A DNA stretch of 64,000 bases from positions 82,715-146,714 of the forward strand of contig NZ_LJRO01000117.1 of assembly GCF_001401155.1 (NCBI RefSeq). Reading direction: 5' to 3'. The notes under the pieces were generated by a model. The model was given only the letters and a program-made list of their open reading frames with translations. It made no database searches and was not told the DNA's origin. The DNA is from Pseudomonas tremae (GTDB lineage: Bacteria; Pseudomonadota; Gammaproteobacteria; Pseudomonadales; Pseudomonadaceae). Of this stretch, positions 19,241 to 29,960 are shown piece by piece (the first letter of the stretch is position 1; every line of letters begins with the position of its first letter). The position numbers and the translations under genes are program-made.

Positions 19241-19416
19241 TGAGACGGAGTTCTCCTGCGGGAAGAGGGGGCGCGATTAAAACATTAACGGTGTCCTGTC
19301 GGGCGAAGACTGGCAAAATCAGTGCGCGCGCAGGGTGGCGCAGCATAACGTCCGGGCATGACACGGAATATGACGACTTTTATAAGCCCCCAATTATTCA
19401 TCGCCGGAGTGGCAGC

Positions 19417-20529
19417 GTGCAGGTTTTAATCATTCAAGATTCCATGTTGTGGTCTCGGGCACGTTCGTGGATTGCAGGGGCAGGGCTGATGCTGGCAACA
19501 CTGACCAGTGTTGCCGCTGTGCCGACTACTTATGGCGAGATGGATACCAAGGCGTTCGAGAAATCGCCCAGGGACACCTACACCCTGCAGGACTTTTCCG
19601 ATAAATACCGTGCCACGCTGGAGATTTCCGCCAAAGACGATGTGTTTCGTCCCGGCGTGATCAATGTCTATGACAAGGCCAGCGGTGCTTCGCTGATCCG
19701 CGTGCAGTCCGATGAACTGGTGCTCGGCACCGATCCGAAAACCGGCAAGGTCAAAACCAATGTGCGTGAACTGCCCTACGGAGAGCAGAGCGTACTGATC
19801 TATCAGGATTTCAACTTTGACGGCATCAAGGACCTGGCGTTGATGGACGGCCAGAACAGCTGCTACCACGGCGCCTCGTTTCAGGTATTCCTCGGCACGG
19901 CCGATGGTTTTCGCCACAGTGATTCGTTTACCAAACTGGCGCAGAACAACTGCGGCATGTTCAACGTGGATGAAAAGAACCACAAGATCGACACGATGAC
20001 CAAGGATGGATGTTGCTGGCACCAGACTTCTACGTACAGCATTCGTAACGGAGAACCGGTTCTGGAGACGCAGACGGTGATTGACCACACCGGTGGTTCA
20101 GGGCTGCCGACTGAAACCGTAAGCCGTAATCAGAATGGAAAGATGATGCACACCACCAGCATCGTCTGGGAGGAAGACGAACAGCGAGAAATTCTCTGGT
20201 CGTTCAGGCTCGCGCCGTCCGGCAAGCGAGTCGTTCTCTTTCGTTCAGGGCCCGCGAGCCCGGTCTTCTATGCCGCTGTAGACAGCAAGAATCAGGTGGG
20301 CCTGTTGTACCCTCAGGCCGACGGCGAGCAACTTAAGTACGACGACGCCAGTCACGTGTTGAGCTTCGCGCGCGGCGACACCGTTTACCGGATAGTGGCC
20401 GATGCAACGGGCGCGGCAAAAGGCATGCAAGTGGTGGCGCGAGGCAAAACCACGGAACTGAAATTGCTTCCAGGGCCTGCCGAAGGCTCGCTGAAAAAAG
20501 TCGCAGAGGCCCTAAAAGCCGCACAGTAG
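19417..20529 (+). CDS. secreted XAC2610-like/VCBS-type protein of unknown function
   Basis: About 370 residues from GTG 19417 (GGAG six bases upstream), or 361 from ATG 19444, which lacks a good RBS. A signal peptide follows (WIAGAGLMLATLTSVAA). The mature part includes IYQDFNFDGIKDLALMDGQN, the Asp-rich calcium-loop type seen in FG-GAP/VCBS and XAC2610-like domains, and a Cys cluster (NSCYHG, NNCGMF, DGCCWHQ). Probably periplasmic; no enzymatic motif is recognised. Confidence 0.7.
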   Translation: MQVLIIQDSMLWSRARSWIAGAGLMLATLTSVAAVPTTYGEMDTKAFEKSPRDTYTLQDFSDKYRATLEISAKDDVFRPGVINVYDKASGASLIRVQSDELVLGTDPKTGKVKTNVRELPYGEQSVLIYQDFNFDGIKDLALMDGQNSCYHGASFQVFLGTADGFRHSDSFTKLAQNNCGMFNVDEKNHKIDTMTKDGCCWHQTSTYSIRNGEPVLETQTVIDHTGGSGLPTETVSRNQNGKMMHTTSIVWEEDEQREILWSFRLAPSGKRVVLFRSGPASPVFYAAVDSKNQVGLLYPQADGEQLKYDDASHVLSFARGDTVYRIVADATGAAKGMQVVARGKTTELKLLPGPAEGSLKKVAEALKAAQ

Positions 20530-20540
20530 CAATCAATGCG

Positions 20541-21434
20541 CTAACCGCGATACCTGACTGCCTCGACAAACGCACTGAATGCCGGCGACGCCTGTCGCCG
20601 GTTCGGGTAGTACAGGTGAAAGCCTTCGAAGTACGGGCTCCAGTCAACCAGCACCTCTTTGAGGCGGCCGCTGGCGATATGCGGTTGTGCCAGGGAATCT
20701 GGCACATAGGCAAGCCCTACGCCGTCCAGGGCAGCATTGAGGACGTGGATCATGCTGTTGGACGTGAACTGCCCATTGACACGAATGTTCAATTTGCGAC
20801 TGTCTTTTTCAAACTCCCAGGCGTAGCAACTTCCATTCGGTGAGTGGCGGATGTTGATGCAGGTGTGTTGGGTCAGGTCCTGCGGCTGCAAGGGTACGGG
20901 ATGTCGCTCGAAGTATGCGGGTGACCCGACTACCGACAGTCGCCAGTCTGGGCCGAGGCGTACGGCGATCATGTCCTTGCTGATGGATTCCCCCAGGCGA
21001 ATGCCCGCATCGAAGCGTTCGCTGACAATGTTGGTGAAGCCGTAGTCGATGCAGATTTCGATCTGGATATCCGGGTACTGCGCGAGAAACCCCGCAAGCA
21101 TGGGCCGAATGATGCCTTCTGCAGCGTCATCGGAGCAGGTGATGCGGATTGTGCCAGCGGGCTTGTCACGCAGTTCGCCCAATACTTCGACCTCTGCTGC
21201 GATCTGATCCAGCAGCGGCCCTATCGAGCGCATCAGTTGTTCGCCTGCTTCGGTCGGGGCTACGTTGCGTGTGGTTCTCGCCAGCAGGCGCAAACCCATA
21301 CGCTCTTCGAGCGCCCTCAGGGTGTGGCTCAACGCAGAGGGTGTCACGCCCAGTTTTGTGGCTGCCTTGGTAAAGCTTTGCTCCCGGGCAACCAGCAGAA
21401 AGGCTTGCAGGTCATTGAGTTTGGGTGTGCTCAT
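20541..21434 (-). CDS. LysR-family transcriptional regulator
   Basis: 297 residues: N-terminal winged HTH (LNDLQAFLLVAREQSFTKAA, TPSALSHTLRALEERMGLRL) followed by a LysR substrate-binding domain. Divergent from the MFS gene at 21541 across 106 bp, the classic arrangement for a LysR regulator controlling its neighbour. Since that transporter is truncated, the regulator may have lost its main target. Its stop lies 11 bp past the stop of the convergent XAC2610-like gene. Confidence 0.88.
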   Translation of the reverse strand: MSTPKLNDLQAFLLVAREQSFTKAATKLGVTPSALSHTLRALEERMGLRLLARTTRNVAPTEAGEQLMRSIGPLLDQIAAEVEVLGELRDKPAGTIRITCSDDAAEGIIRPMLAGFLAQYPDIQIEICIDYGFTNIVSERFDAGIRLGESISKDMIAVRLGPDWRLSVVGSPAYFERHPVPLQPQDLTQHTCINIRHSPNGSCYAWEFEKDSRKLNIRVNGQFTSNSMIHVLNAALDGVGLAYVPDSLAQPHIASGRLKEVLVDWSPYFEGFHLYYPNRRQASPAFSAFVEAVRYRG

Positions 21435-21540
21435 TGCTGAATATCTCTCACAAGCGCGTGGAAATTACGGCGTCTAATAATGCTAATCCCTTTGCCCTAA
21501 CCTGTGCCGACTATTTTGATAACCGCCAGGTCAGCGACGC

Positions 21541-22455
21541 ATGCAAGCATTTGATTCAACTCTGAAGCAGCCCGCCACGACCACTCATCCGCCTGCTTGG
21601 GGCGCCGTGTTTTCGATGGCGTTGTGTGTGGTGGTGCTGATCGCATCGGAGTTCATGCCGGTGAGCCTGCTGACTCCGATCGCTCAGGATCTGGGCGTCA
21701 GCAAGGGCCAGGCCGGACAGGCGATTTCGATTTCTGGCTTCTTCGCAGTACTGATCAGCCTGCTCCATACACCGCTGACCGGCCATCTTGATCGCAAGAA
21801 GGTCCTGCTTGGCTTCAGCCTGCTGTTGCTGGGCTCTGCGGTAATCGTCACGTTGGCGTCCAATGGCTGGATGTTCATAGCGGGCCGTGCATTGCTGGGC
21901 GTGGCCATTGGCGGCTTCTGGTCGATGTCGACAGCCACCGTGATGAGGCTGGTGCCAAAAAAGTCCGTCGCCAGAGGCCTGGCGCTGATCAACGGTGGTA
22001 ACGCGCTGGCTGCCACGGTGGCTGCGCCGTTGGGTAGCTTCATGGGGCAGTACATCGGCTGGCGTGGCGCGTTCTTTCTGGTCATTCCGCTGGCGGCTCT
22101 GGCATTTGCCTGGCAGTTGCTAAGCCTTCCGGCCATGAGCAGCTCGCCGAACGGCAGGGCGCGCAATCCTTTTCGACTGCTGCGCAACCCGCAAGTGGCT
22201 ATCGGCATGAGCGCCATTCTGTTGCTGTTCATGGGCCAGTTCGCCGTCTTCACCTATTTGCGCCGGTTTCTGGAAGACGTCACCGGCGTAAGCGTCACCA
22301 CGTTGTCGCTGATGCTGCTGTTGCTGGGTGCCAGCGGGCTGGTCAGCACCTACCTGATTGGCGGTCTGCTGCAAAAACGCATCTATGCCTGCCTGATTGC
22401 CATTCCTCTGCTTGATCAGGCTGCTTTCGGCGGGCGGTTATTGACCAATCCGTAA
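21541..22455 (+). pseudogene. MFS transporter, 3'-truncated
   Basis: The frame gives 304 residues of a DHA1/NepI-like MFS exporter: TM segments with the GHLDRKKVLLGFS loop (motif A), and WRGAFFLVIPLAALAFAWQL. It runs normally to about residue 288 (GGLLQKRIYACLIAIPLL), then ends DQAAFGGRLLTNP. Family members are about 390-400 residues with 12 TMs, so the last three helices are missing; the next 96 bases before the helicase do not encode them. A deletion is inferred. Function is probably lost. Confidence 0.72.
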
Positions 22456-22551
22456 ACAAAATCGACCTTTGGTGGTAAAGAAACTCGGCCCCGGCGCTCG
22501 AAACCGTTAGGCTATGCAGCTGTATTTTTGTTTTTCGTCGAGGTAGCACCC

Positions 22552-23889
<1,338 letters not shown>

Positions 23890-23896
23890 TTGCTCT

Positions 23897-23926
23897 GATC
23901 GCTCCCGCGCATAGGCGGGAGCGATC
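23897..23926 (+). terminator. 12-bp perfect hairpin after helicase gene
   Basis: Arms GATCGCTCCCGC (23897-23908) and GCGGGAGCGATC (23915-23926) with a six-base loop, seven bases after the helicase stop. No T-tract follows, so it could act as an mRNA 3' stabiliser or a REP-like element rather than a true intrinsic terminator. Confidence 0.6.
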
Positions 23927-24032
23927 CACTTCTGCATCGTCTGCCCTCATGTGTACCACCCTTCGCCACGCCGTCCGGCAGCTTCTCTGAACCGCTACAT
24001 ACCCCCGCAGGTCACACACTCTGAGTCGCATG

Positions 24033-24053
24033 CCCATGACTGGATGTCATGGG
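24033..24053. repeat. inverted repeat upstream of small gene
   Basis: CCCATGAC, five bases, GTCATGGG: a perfect 8-bp stem 34 bases ahead of the ATG at 24087. It could be an operator for a dimeric regulator or a leader hairpin. Confidence 0.45.
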
Positions 24054-24086
24054 TGATCATTCCATGCTGGACGGAGGTTTAGAGAA

Positions 24087-24389
24087 ATGACTTACAACTG
24101 GGACCTTATCGAGCGTTTGTTGCACGAGGTGCAGAACACGGGCGCCAAATCGACATCCACCGAATTTGAGACGCTTCTGAATCGTAGCTTTATCGAACCG
24201 CTGCCTCGCGAGGAAGGCGGGGATGGCTCGACTTACATGCTGACAAAGCGCGGCTCGAGCCTGTTGTCTTTGATCGACAGCAGCATTCCGGGTAATGATC
24301 ACCCGCGTCAGGTGCTGAATGAGCAGGCGGGCGATCCGCTTGATCCGGCGATCTTCGATATGATCGCTAAAAAGCCGCAGATCGCCTAA
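24087..24389 (+). CDS. small hypothetical protein, possible winged-helix
   Basis: 100 residues with GGAGG about 9 bases before the ATG. MTYNWDLIERLLHEVQNTG followed by FETLLNRSFIEPLPREEGGD and TYMLTKRGSSLLSLID reads like a compact winged-helix (helices, then a wing at GDGSTYMLT), vaguely like DUF2513-type proteins, but I cannot assign a family. No signal peptide, no TM. Single gene between the helicase hairpin and a REP-like hairpin. Confidence 0.65.
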   Translation: MTYNWDLIERLLHEVQNTGAKSTSTEFETLLNRSFIEPLPREEGGDGSTYMLTKRGSSLLSLIDSSIPGNDHPRQVLNEQAGDPLDPAIFDMIAKKPQIA

Positions 24390-24419
24390 ACCCGCCGACA
24401 CTCAACATGTTTATCCAGG

Positions 24420-24470
24420 GCAGGACACAGAGCGTCCGGAACTGCATGCCCACGCGGAGCGTGGGCAAGG
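24420..24470. repeat. REP-like palindrome
   Basis: Contains TGCCCACGC, GGAG, GCGTGGGCA-type arms (24445-24467), preceded by CAGAGCGTCCGGAACTGCA. This is the layout of the abundant Pseudomonas syringae intergenic REP sequences. It lies between two convergent genes. Confidence 0.6.
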
Positions 24471-24485
24471 TAACCGGGGGGCGGA

Positions 24486-25349
24486 TCACTTCTGCGACTT
24501 CAGGCAATCGAGTTCAGTGAAGTCCTTGCGCATGTCGGCTATCCGGCTTAGCAAGCGGGTGCGTTGTTCCGGGGTGCTCATCGCCGTGATGTCTACAATC
24601 AGCGATATCGCGGCTTTCTCGGTCTGGTCGTAGGCCTTGCGATACTCGGGCGTCCAGAAGGTCTCGCGGTCCTGCAGCAGCGCGGCGATGCGCTGCGGGA
24701 AATCGCTGGCCTGGCGCTGCTGAACAGTAGCCAGGAACAGGTTCTGCCAGCGCGTGCGGTTGTCGATCCAGGCTTTGTTCTGTTCGCCAAGCGAAGCGGA
24801 CCAAGCCTGAATACGGTCTTTCTGCTCCTGGCTCAGTTTGCCGATCCATGGCGTCAGACGTTTTTGCATGCGGTCGGCGCGTTCGGCAATCTGCCGGTCC
24901 AGAGGTTGGTCGAGGTATTTGTTTTCGCGCTTGCGCTGGTCCTTGGCAAACGACTCCTGCATCTCCTGCACCTGCTTGTCGTCAAAGCGTGAGAGCAATT
25001 CCACCGCGGACGGGGTGATCTCCTGAGAGATTTTAGAAATCGCTTCCTTGGCCTCGCGGGTGCGGGCTTCAAGCCCCTCGTAGGTCACCTGATCGTTCCT
25101 GACCATGCCTTCAAGCTTGTCCAGCCAGGCCAGATAACTCGGTAACTGGGTGCTGCAATGCCAACTCAGGTGTTCCTTGAGGCGAATATCCAGCCAGCCT
25201 TTCTGTTCCGAGTTCATGTCCAGATAGTCGCTGAGCGTCCAGGGAATGATCACGTCGAGATTGCGATACGCCAAACCTACCTGATTGCATCCGGCAAGCA
25301 GTGATACGGTCATCAACAGCGAAATGAGGGCTTTGAAGAAAGACGGCAT
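24486..25349 (-). CDS. DUF6279 family lipoprotein
   Basis: 287 residues with a lipoprotein signal (SLLMTVSLLAGC, lipid Cys near 21), then GLAYRNLDVIIPWTLSDYLD, the signature of DUF6279 lipoproteins, and a long, charged, mostly helical body with coiled-coil character. Predicted periplasmic, membrane-anchored; function unknown. Monocistronic, with no terminator motif beyond the REP-like repeat downstream. Confidence 0.8.
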   Translation of the reverse strand: MPSFFKALISLLMTVSLLAGCNQVGLAYRNLDVIIPWTLSDYLDMNSEQKGWLDIRLKEHLSWHCSTQLPSYLAWLDKLEGMVRNDQVTYEGLEARTREAKEAISKISQEITPSAVELLSRFDDKQVQEMQESFAKDQRKRENKYLDQPLDRQIAERADRMQKRLTPWIGKLSQEQKDRIQAWSASLGEQNKAWIDNRTRWQNLFLATVQQRQASDFPQRIAALLQDRETFWTPEYRKAYDQTEKAAISLIVDITAMSTPEQRTRLLSRIADMRKDFTELDCLKSQK

Positions 25350-25418
25350 GACAACTCCTTGGCGTACTGACGTGCAGTAGAGGAGTGTAGCGGCTGGCAG
25401 TTCAACCGGGTTCAGCCA

Positions 25419-26147
25419 TTAAAAGAACGAACGCACAGCCTTGAGGGTAAATGTCCCGTCGCAGCGCGCATTATGACCGCTGTACACGCTGCAATCACCG
25501 CCGCTGAGGCTTGAGCCGCTGTAGATCAGGTTCATATCGATGCCCAGCCATGGCCGTGAAAGGTTCAGCGACCAGTCGTTGAAGCCGTTGATCATGCTGC
25601 CGTCGGTAGAGGCTTGCGGCATGTCGAATTGGTGATTGGCATACTGCATGCGCACGCCCACCCCCAGTCGCTCGATGGCGCCGAGGTCGACGAACACAGT
25701 ACTGTCGCGGGTGCCCACGTCGTTGCTGAAGGCCGCACCGACTCGGCTGTTGAGCATGCGCAACCCGGCATAGAATTCGTGACTGTCGACCTGATCGGTG
25801 TCCGGGTAACTGTAGCGGATCATCCCCAGCTCATAGCCCAAGGTGTTATCGAACGGTTTTTTGAAGCCCATGTATGAATCGAGCTCCATGCCGGAGTCGG
25901 AAGCGAAGCCCACGTTGGGCGTCCACTGGCCGAAGTAAAAACCGCTTTCATGGGTCAGGTCCAGCCCGCCGTGAAACGAGTCCGAACCGCCGGTAGGTGT
26001 CACCAGGCCTTGCGCCATGCTGCGTGTGGGCGTAGTGGCCAGTTTCAGGTCGAACGCTCCCAAATCCCGCTCCATGACCTGGGCAGAGACGGACTGACAG
26101 ACAAGCAATGCACTGAAGGACAGCACGTATAAGCGATGGCTGAGCAT
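25419..26147 (-). CDS. TorF-family putative porin (Gcw_chp-like)
   Basis: 242 residues, signal peptide ending VSAQ, alternating hydrophobic beta strands and a C-terminal Phe (AVRSFF), as for outer-membrane barrels. DLTHESGFYFGQWTPNVGF is the signature of the TorF/Gcw_chp family. An outer-membrane location is expected; substrate unknown. It lies 70 bp upstream of the DUF6279 gene on the same strand, possibly cotranscribed. Confidence 0.78.
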   Translation of the reverse strand: MLSHRLYVLSFSALLVCQSVSAQVMERDLGAFDLKLATTPTRSMAQGLVTPTGGSDSFHGGLDLTHESGFYFGQWTPNVGFASDSGMELDSYMGFKKPFDNTLGYELGMIRYSYPDTDQVDSHEFYAGLRMLNSRVGAAFSNDVGTRDSTVFVDLGAIERLGVGVRMQYANHQFDMPQASTDGSMINGFNDWSLNLSRPWLGIDMNLIYSGSSLSGGDCSVYSGHNARCDGTFTLKAVRSFF

Positions 26148-26289
26148 GGCTCACTCCCTTGATCGGCGAGGAGTGTGGTCAGGAATGGCGTATCGAAAGT
26201 GGCCCGTAAGCCGACACAAACCGCGAGCTAGAGCGCTGCAAGGATACCGGTGAAATACTGCCGGGACGAACCGTTCGTCAGATCGCAGG

Positions 26290-26805
26290 TCATCGATTGG
26301 CGGTAGCCGTGTGAGTGGGTGGGATTACCAGCCCGCGAATCACCACCAGCGCCTGTTCAAACGAGGGATAGCCGCTCTTGGCGACGTCCAGTTGGGCGTA
26401 CTCGGCCCGATAATGCTCGGCGAGTTTCGGGTCGCTCACGCTGAGCTGCTGGGAGAGCAGGGCAATGGCCAGTGGATGCCGATTGTTTGCTGCGGTTTTC
26501 AGCAACTGGATAATCTGCTCCTGATCGGCCTGCTGGCGAATCAGCAGCACGGCCTGGTAGAACTCGGCTTCGCCCGATGCATCGGTAGCTCCAGCGCGGC
26601 GCAGTATCGCTTCGGCCAGCTCGTAATTTTCGCGGTTGTCTTCGCTGATCAGCAGCTTGGCCTGAAGCATGTCGTTCTGGTACAGCAAATGCTCGGCCCG
26701 GCAATTGCCGTTGGAAGGCTGGCTGTCGTTGGGGCCGTTTTCGCAATTGTGCGATGCGCAGCCGCCAAGGTAGATAAGTGCGCCGAAAAGCATCCAGTTC
26801 TTCAT
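26290..26805 (-). CDS. small lipoprotein, helical-repeat type
   Basis: 171 residues from the ATG at 26805, which gives a lipoprotein signal (WMLFGALIYLGGC); the longer frame to 26859 puts extra residues before the signal. The mature part is helical, with pairs such as AEFYQAVLLIRQQA and HPLAIALLSQQLSV that look like degenerate TPR/Sel1 repeats. Function unknown. Confidence 0.68.
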   Translation of the reverse strand: MKNWMLFGALIYLGGCASHNCENGPNDSQPSNGNCRAEHLLYQNDMLQAKLLISEDNRENYELAEAILRRAGATDASGEAEFYQAVLLIRQQADQEQIIQLLKTAANNRHPLAIALLSQQLSVSDPKLAEHYRAEYAQLDVAKSGYPSFEQALVVIRGLVIPPTHTATANR

Positions 26806-26971
26806 TCGAGCATTCCACAAAGGAGACAACTTCCAGAGCGTGAACCAGCTCGTGGTCATAGTGATATCAGAGGAGAGAGTAGCAGCGTGACCGGAAGAAT
26901 ATCCAGCGAAGGATGGTCAATCTAGCGCCTTGAGCGTCAAGGCGCATAGAGATCGACAGGCAGGACGCAGT

Positions 26972-27160
26972 TTATTTTTTACCGAGATTGATCTGCTTGG
27001 ACGGTGCGAAAGTCTGGCCACTCACGCCTTTGGCAATTTGCTGAATTTCGCCGCCGGACTTCAGGAAAGCCGCAATCTGCGCGTTGATCGAGTCGCTCGT
27101 TTCAACGGCTGGGGCGGGTTTGGCTTTCGAGTGGGATGCTTTGATACGCATGGCTGCCAT
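26972..27160 (-). CDS. small conserved protein, 62 residues
   Basis: Starts at 27160 (AAGG upstream) with MAAMRIKASHSKAKPAP; a second ATG sits three codons in. The basic N-terminus is followed by SINAQIAAFLKSGGEIQQIA and GVSGQTFAPSKQINLGKK. It has the look of small Pseudomonas proteins labelled transcriptional regulators, but I recognise no established function. Confidence 0.65.
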   Translation of the reverse strand: MAAMRIKASHSKAKPAPAVETSDSINAQIAAFLKSGGEIQQIAKGVSGQTFAPSKQINLGKK

Positions 27161-27465
27161 TTACCTTCATAAACGTAATACGGCCAGCCAGAATACAGGA
27201 AATGCCCGGTCTTTGCGTGGCAAATATGCGGCCTGTCGAGTGACATATAAATGTTCTGCAGAGAAAGCGTCAGCCATCAGGTGTGCTAACTGGCTGTTTT
27301 GAATGGCAAGTTATAGGCTGGCCATTCTGACCTTGGCATAGCTGCCAGCCTTGGGGCGAGGCATAAACTGACGAGTGGAGGGCCCGCCTGTGCGTGCGCA
27401 GACACAGTGCGAACCCGGACACAAAGTCGGGTAGAATGCCGCCCACGTAATGAGGGTATCTGGAA
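27161..27465. other. intergenic, divergent promoters presumed
   Basis: About 300 bases between the small 62-residue gene and the CvfB gene, transcribed divergently. No hairpin, repeat or clear promoter motif stood out. Confidence 0.4.
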
Positions 27466-28302
27466 ATGGCTTTAATCGGGCGCTACAACAGCTTGCAAAT
27501 CGTCAAGCACACGAACTTCGGTCTGTATCTGGACGGTGCGCAGGACGGCGAAATCCTTCTGCCCAACCGGTATATCCCCAAGGATATCCCCACCGAAGAT
27601 GAGGACTGGCTGAATGTGTTCATCTATCTGGACAGCGAAGACAAGCTGATCGCCACCACTGAAAAGCCCAAGGTACAGGTTGGTGAGTTCGCCAGCCTCA
27701 AAGTGGTTGAAGTCAACAGCATCGGCGTGTTCCTCGATTGGGGCCTGCCCAAGGACTTGCTGCTGCCTTACTCCGAAGAAAAACGCACCTTGCAGGCTGG
27801 CGAGTATTGCGTGGTTCATGTCTACCTCGACAAGCACACCCGTCGCATCACCGCCACTGCACGTCTGGATCGTTACCTGGACAAGACCCCAGCGAACTAC
27901 AGCGTGGGGCAGGAAGTCGATCTGCTGGTGGCCGAAGCGACCGACATGGGCTTCAAGGCGATCATCAACAACAAGCACTGGGGCCTGATTCACAAGAACG
28001 AAGTGTTCAAGTTCATGCGTGCCGGCAAGCAGGAAAAGGGCTTCATCAAGGAGATCCGCGCCGACGGCAATATCAGCCTGAGCCTGCAGCCTGTCGGGGC
28101 CGAGGCGGCAAGCAGTCTGAACTCGAAGATTCTCACCAAGCTGCGTGAGAACAACGGCTCGCTGCCAGTCAGCGATAAAAGCGACCCACAGGTCATCAGC
28201 GGACTGTTCGGCGTCAGCAAAGGCAATTTCAAGAAGGCCATTGGTGCGCTGTATAAACAAGGTCAGATCGTGATTCACGCCGATCGTATCGACCTGGTCT
28301 GA
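27466..28302 (+). CDS. CvfB-family S1-like RNA-binding protein
   Basis: 278 residues. Three tandem S1-type OB domains: LQIVKHTNFGLYLDG, VVEVNSIGVFLDWGLPKDLL (near 80) and LVAEATDMGFKAIINNKHWG (near 155). A C-terminal winged-helix follows (VISGLFGVSKGNFKKAIGAL), matching CvfB/YitL. Binds RNA; affects virulence gene expression in Staphylococcus, role in pseudomonads unclear. GGAA precedes the ATG. Confidence 0.88.
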   Translation: MALIGRYNSLQIVKHTNFGLYLDGAQDGEILLPNRYIPKDIPTEDEDWLNVFIYLDSEDKLIATTEKPKVQVGEFASLKVVEVNSIGVFLDWGLPKDLLLPYSEEKRTLQAGEYCVVHVYLDKHTRRITATARLDRYLDKTPANYSVGQEVDLLVAEATDMGFKAIINNKHWGLIHKNEVFKFMRAGKQEKGFIKEIRADGNISLSLQPVGAEAASSLNSKILTKLRENNGSLPVSDKSDPQVISGLFGVSKGNFKKAIGALYKQGQIVIHADRIDLV

Positions 28303-28449
28303 TAAAACTTGCAGCCTGGACGCCTGAGCGCAGCCAATGCACCTCAGGCCCAGGCCGAAAGCGTTTCTATCGAAGGATCAATTTCCATCCTTGACGGGTC
28401 ATAACCCTGTGCGGCCTTTTTCAGGCCCGGAACGGCATCAAGGATTCTC

Positions 28450-28851
28450 ATGAAAAAAATGCTTACGGCTTACCTCGGCACGCTGCTGGCGTTCCTGATT
28501 CTCGACGGGCTATGGCTTGGCGTGTTCATGGGGCCTGTCTATCGGGAATGGCTTGGGCCGCTGATGCTGGCGACACCGGTGGTCGGGCCCGCCGTGGCGT
28601 TCTATCTGCTTTACGGTGTTGGCGTGGTGGTGTTCGGCGTGATGCCGGCAGTCAGGGAGCAGCGGATGAGCCGTGCCACGCTGTTCAGCGGCTTGCTGGG
28701 GCTGGTTGCCTACGGCACGTATGACCTGACCAACTGGGCGACATTACAGGGCTGGCCTGCGCAACTGGCGCTGATCGATCTGGCCTGGGGTACTGTCGTC
28801 TCCGCGCTGGCCGGTACGGCAGGCTACCTGGCGGTGCGACGCTTCGCCTGA
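28450..28851 (+). CDS. DUF2177 family membrane protein
   Basis: 133 residues, four TM segments, with the family-typical LDGLWLGVFMGPVYREWLGP and YGTYDLTNWATLQGWP. Inner membrane, function unknown. A small orphan gene between CvfB and a convergent hypothetical. Confidence 0.82.
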   Translation: MKKMLTAYLGTLLAFLILDGLWLGVFMGPVYREWLGPLMLATPVVGPAVAFYLLYGVGVVVFGVMPAVREQRMSRATLFSGLLGLVAYGTYDLTNWATLQGWPAQLALIDLAWGTVVSALAGTAGYLAVRRFA

Positions 28852-28917
28852 GGACTGCGCGCAGCGATGAACGTCACTGAGGCGCGCTGTTCAGTCGCTG
28901 CTGCCATTAAAAGCAGG

Positions 28918-29298
28918 TCAGTTCTGCAGAAAACCGGCAAAACCCAGATTGCTGCCCTTGGGGCGCATGTCTTTGAGAAATGAGTCCTTGTCGGCGCTCA
29001 GTTCGAGGCTGACGGTCGGTTTGCGCTTGTCGGCATTGCGCACTTCAAGACCTTCCATGTGATCGCGCATGAATACAGTGGTCACTTTGAGGTGTAGCAA
29101 CTGGTCTGTTTCAGGCGTGTGCAGCAGCAGATGCAGCCATTCGTACTGGCCTACCTGCAGGCGCGGCACCGGCAGGTCGAACCACCAGATATTGCGTTTA
29201 GGGTCGAGCACAGCGAAATGGGTGTTGTTGACGCCGAGCACTGCGCCGCCCAGATCCTGGTTTCTGCGTGCAATGGCCAGCTTTTTATCGAGTTTCAT
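28918..29298 (-). CDS. conserved hypothetical cytoplasmic protein
   Basis: 126 residues from the ATG at 29298, which has AGGAA seven bases upstream; the open frame to 29418 lacks support. MKLDKKLAIARRNQDLGGAV, NTHFAVLDPKRNIWWFDLPV, a beta-rich middle and a C-terminal SNLGFAGFLQN. No TM or signal. I do not recognise the family. Confidence 0.68.
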   Translation of the reverse strand: MKLDKKLAIARRNQDLGGAVLGVNNTHFAVLDPKRNIWWFDLPVPRLQVGQYEWLHLLLHTPETDQLLHLKVTTVFMRDHMEGLEVRNADKRKPTVSLELSADKDSFLKDMRPKGSNLGFAGFLQN

Positions 29299-29539
29299 AG
29301 CGTTCCTGAGAATCGGTTTGTTCAGCGTGTCGGCCTTGCCGGACAACGGTGCCGCGTATTCTCGCACAAAGTCCGGCGCGCGCTCGTTTCTACGCTTGAA
29401 ATGCAGGTGTGCAGGCAAGCGGACCAGCGGCGACGTCGGTCGCGATATTCATGAAACTCTTCGTTCTCGGTGAAGGTCAACTTCTGTGTCGATTACGACA
29501 ACCTATTCCAGTGCGGTCTTCAGACCCAGGAGATTTTCG

Positions 29540-29731
29540 ATGAGCAGTACCAGCGATAAAGTCAAAGGCATGGCCAACGAAGCCGTTGGTAACGTCAAAC
29601 AGGCTGTTGGCAAGGCCACCGATAACACGAATTTGAGGGCTGAAGGCAAGGTTCAAGAGTTGAAGGGCGAGGGCCAGCAGGCCAAAGGCGAAGTGAAAGA
29701 CGCGATCAAGAAAGGCGTCGACAAGGCGTAA
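29540..29731 (+). CDS. CsbD family stress protein
   Basis: 63 residues from ATG 29540 with AGGAG (29528-29532) upstream. SDKVKGMANEAVGNVKQAVG and LRAEGKVQELKGEGQQAKGE are the CsbD pattern of small, charged, disordered or helical stress proteins, often under general stress control. Complete. The longer frame from 29486 is not supported by an RBS. Confidence 0.9.
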   Translation: MSSTSDKVKGMANEAVGNVKQAVGKATDNTNLRAEGKVQELKGEGQQAKGEVKDAIKKGVDKA

Positions 29732-29960
29732 ACGGAGCGTTCCCGTCGCCTTCTGCACGGGAATGAGCGACGCCGATAACGGTCATCCACGGATGGCCGT
29801 TATGCTTTCTGCCTTGCGGGACTGAAACCTTTCAAGACCTGTCCAGTCAATGTGCCATCGGTATTTGCGTATAACCTTGTGATTACACAAGGCCTGCGAT
29901 GCAGAAAATGCCGGTCTTCAGGATGTTAGGTGTTCCAGTTCGGGAGCAAGAGGAAGCGCC

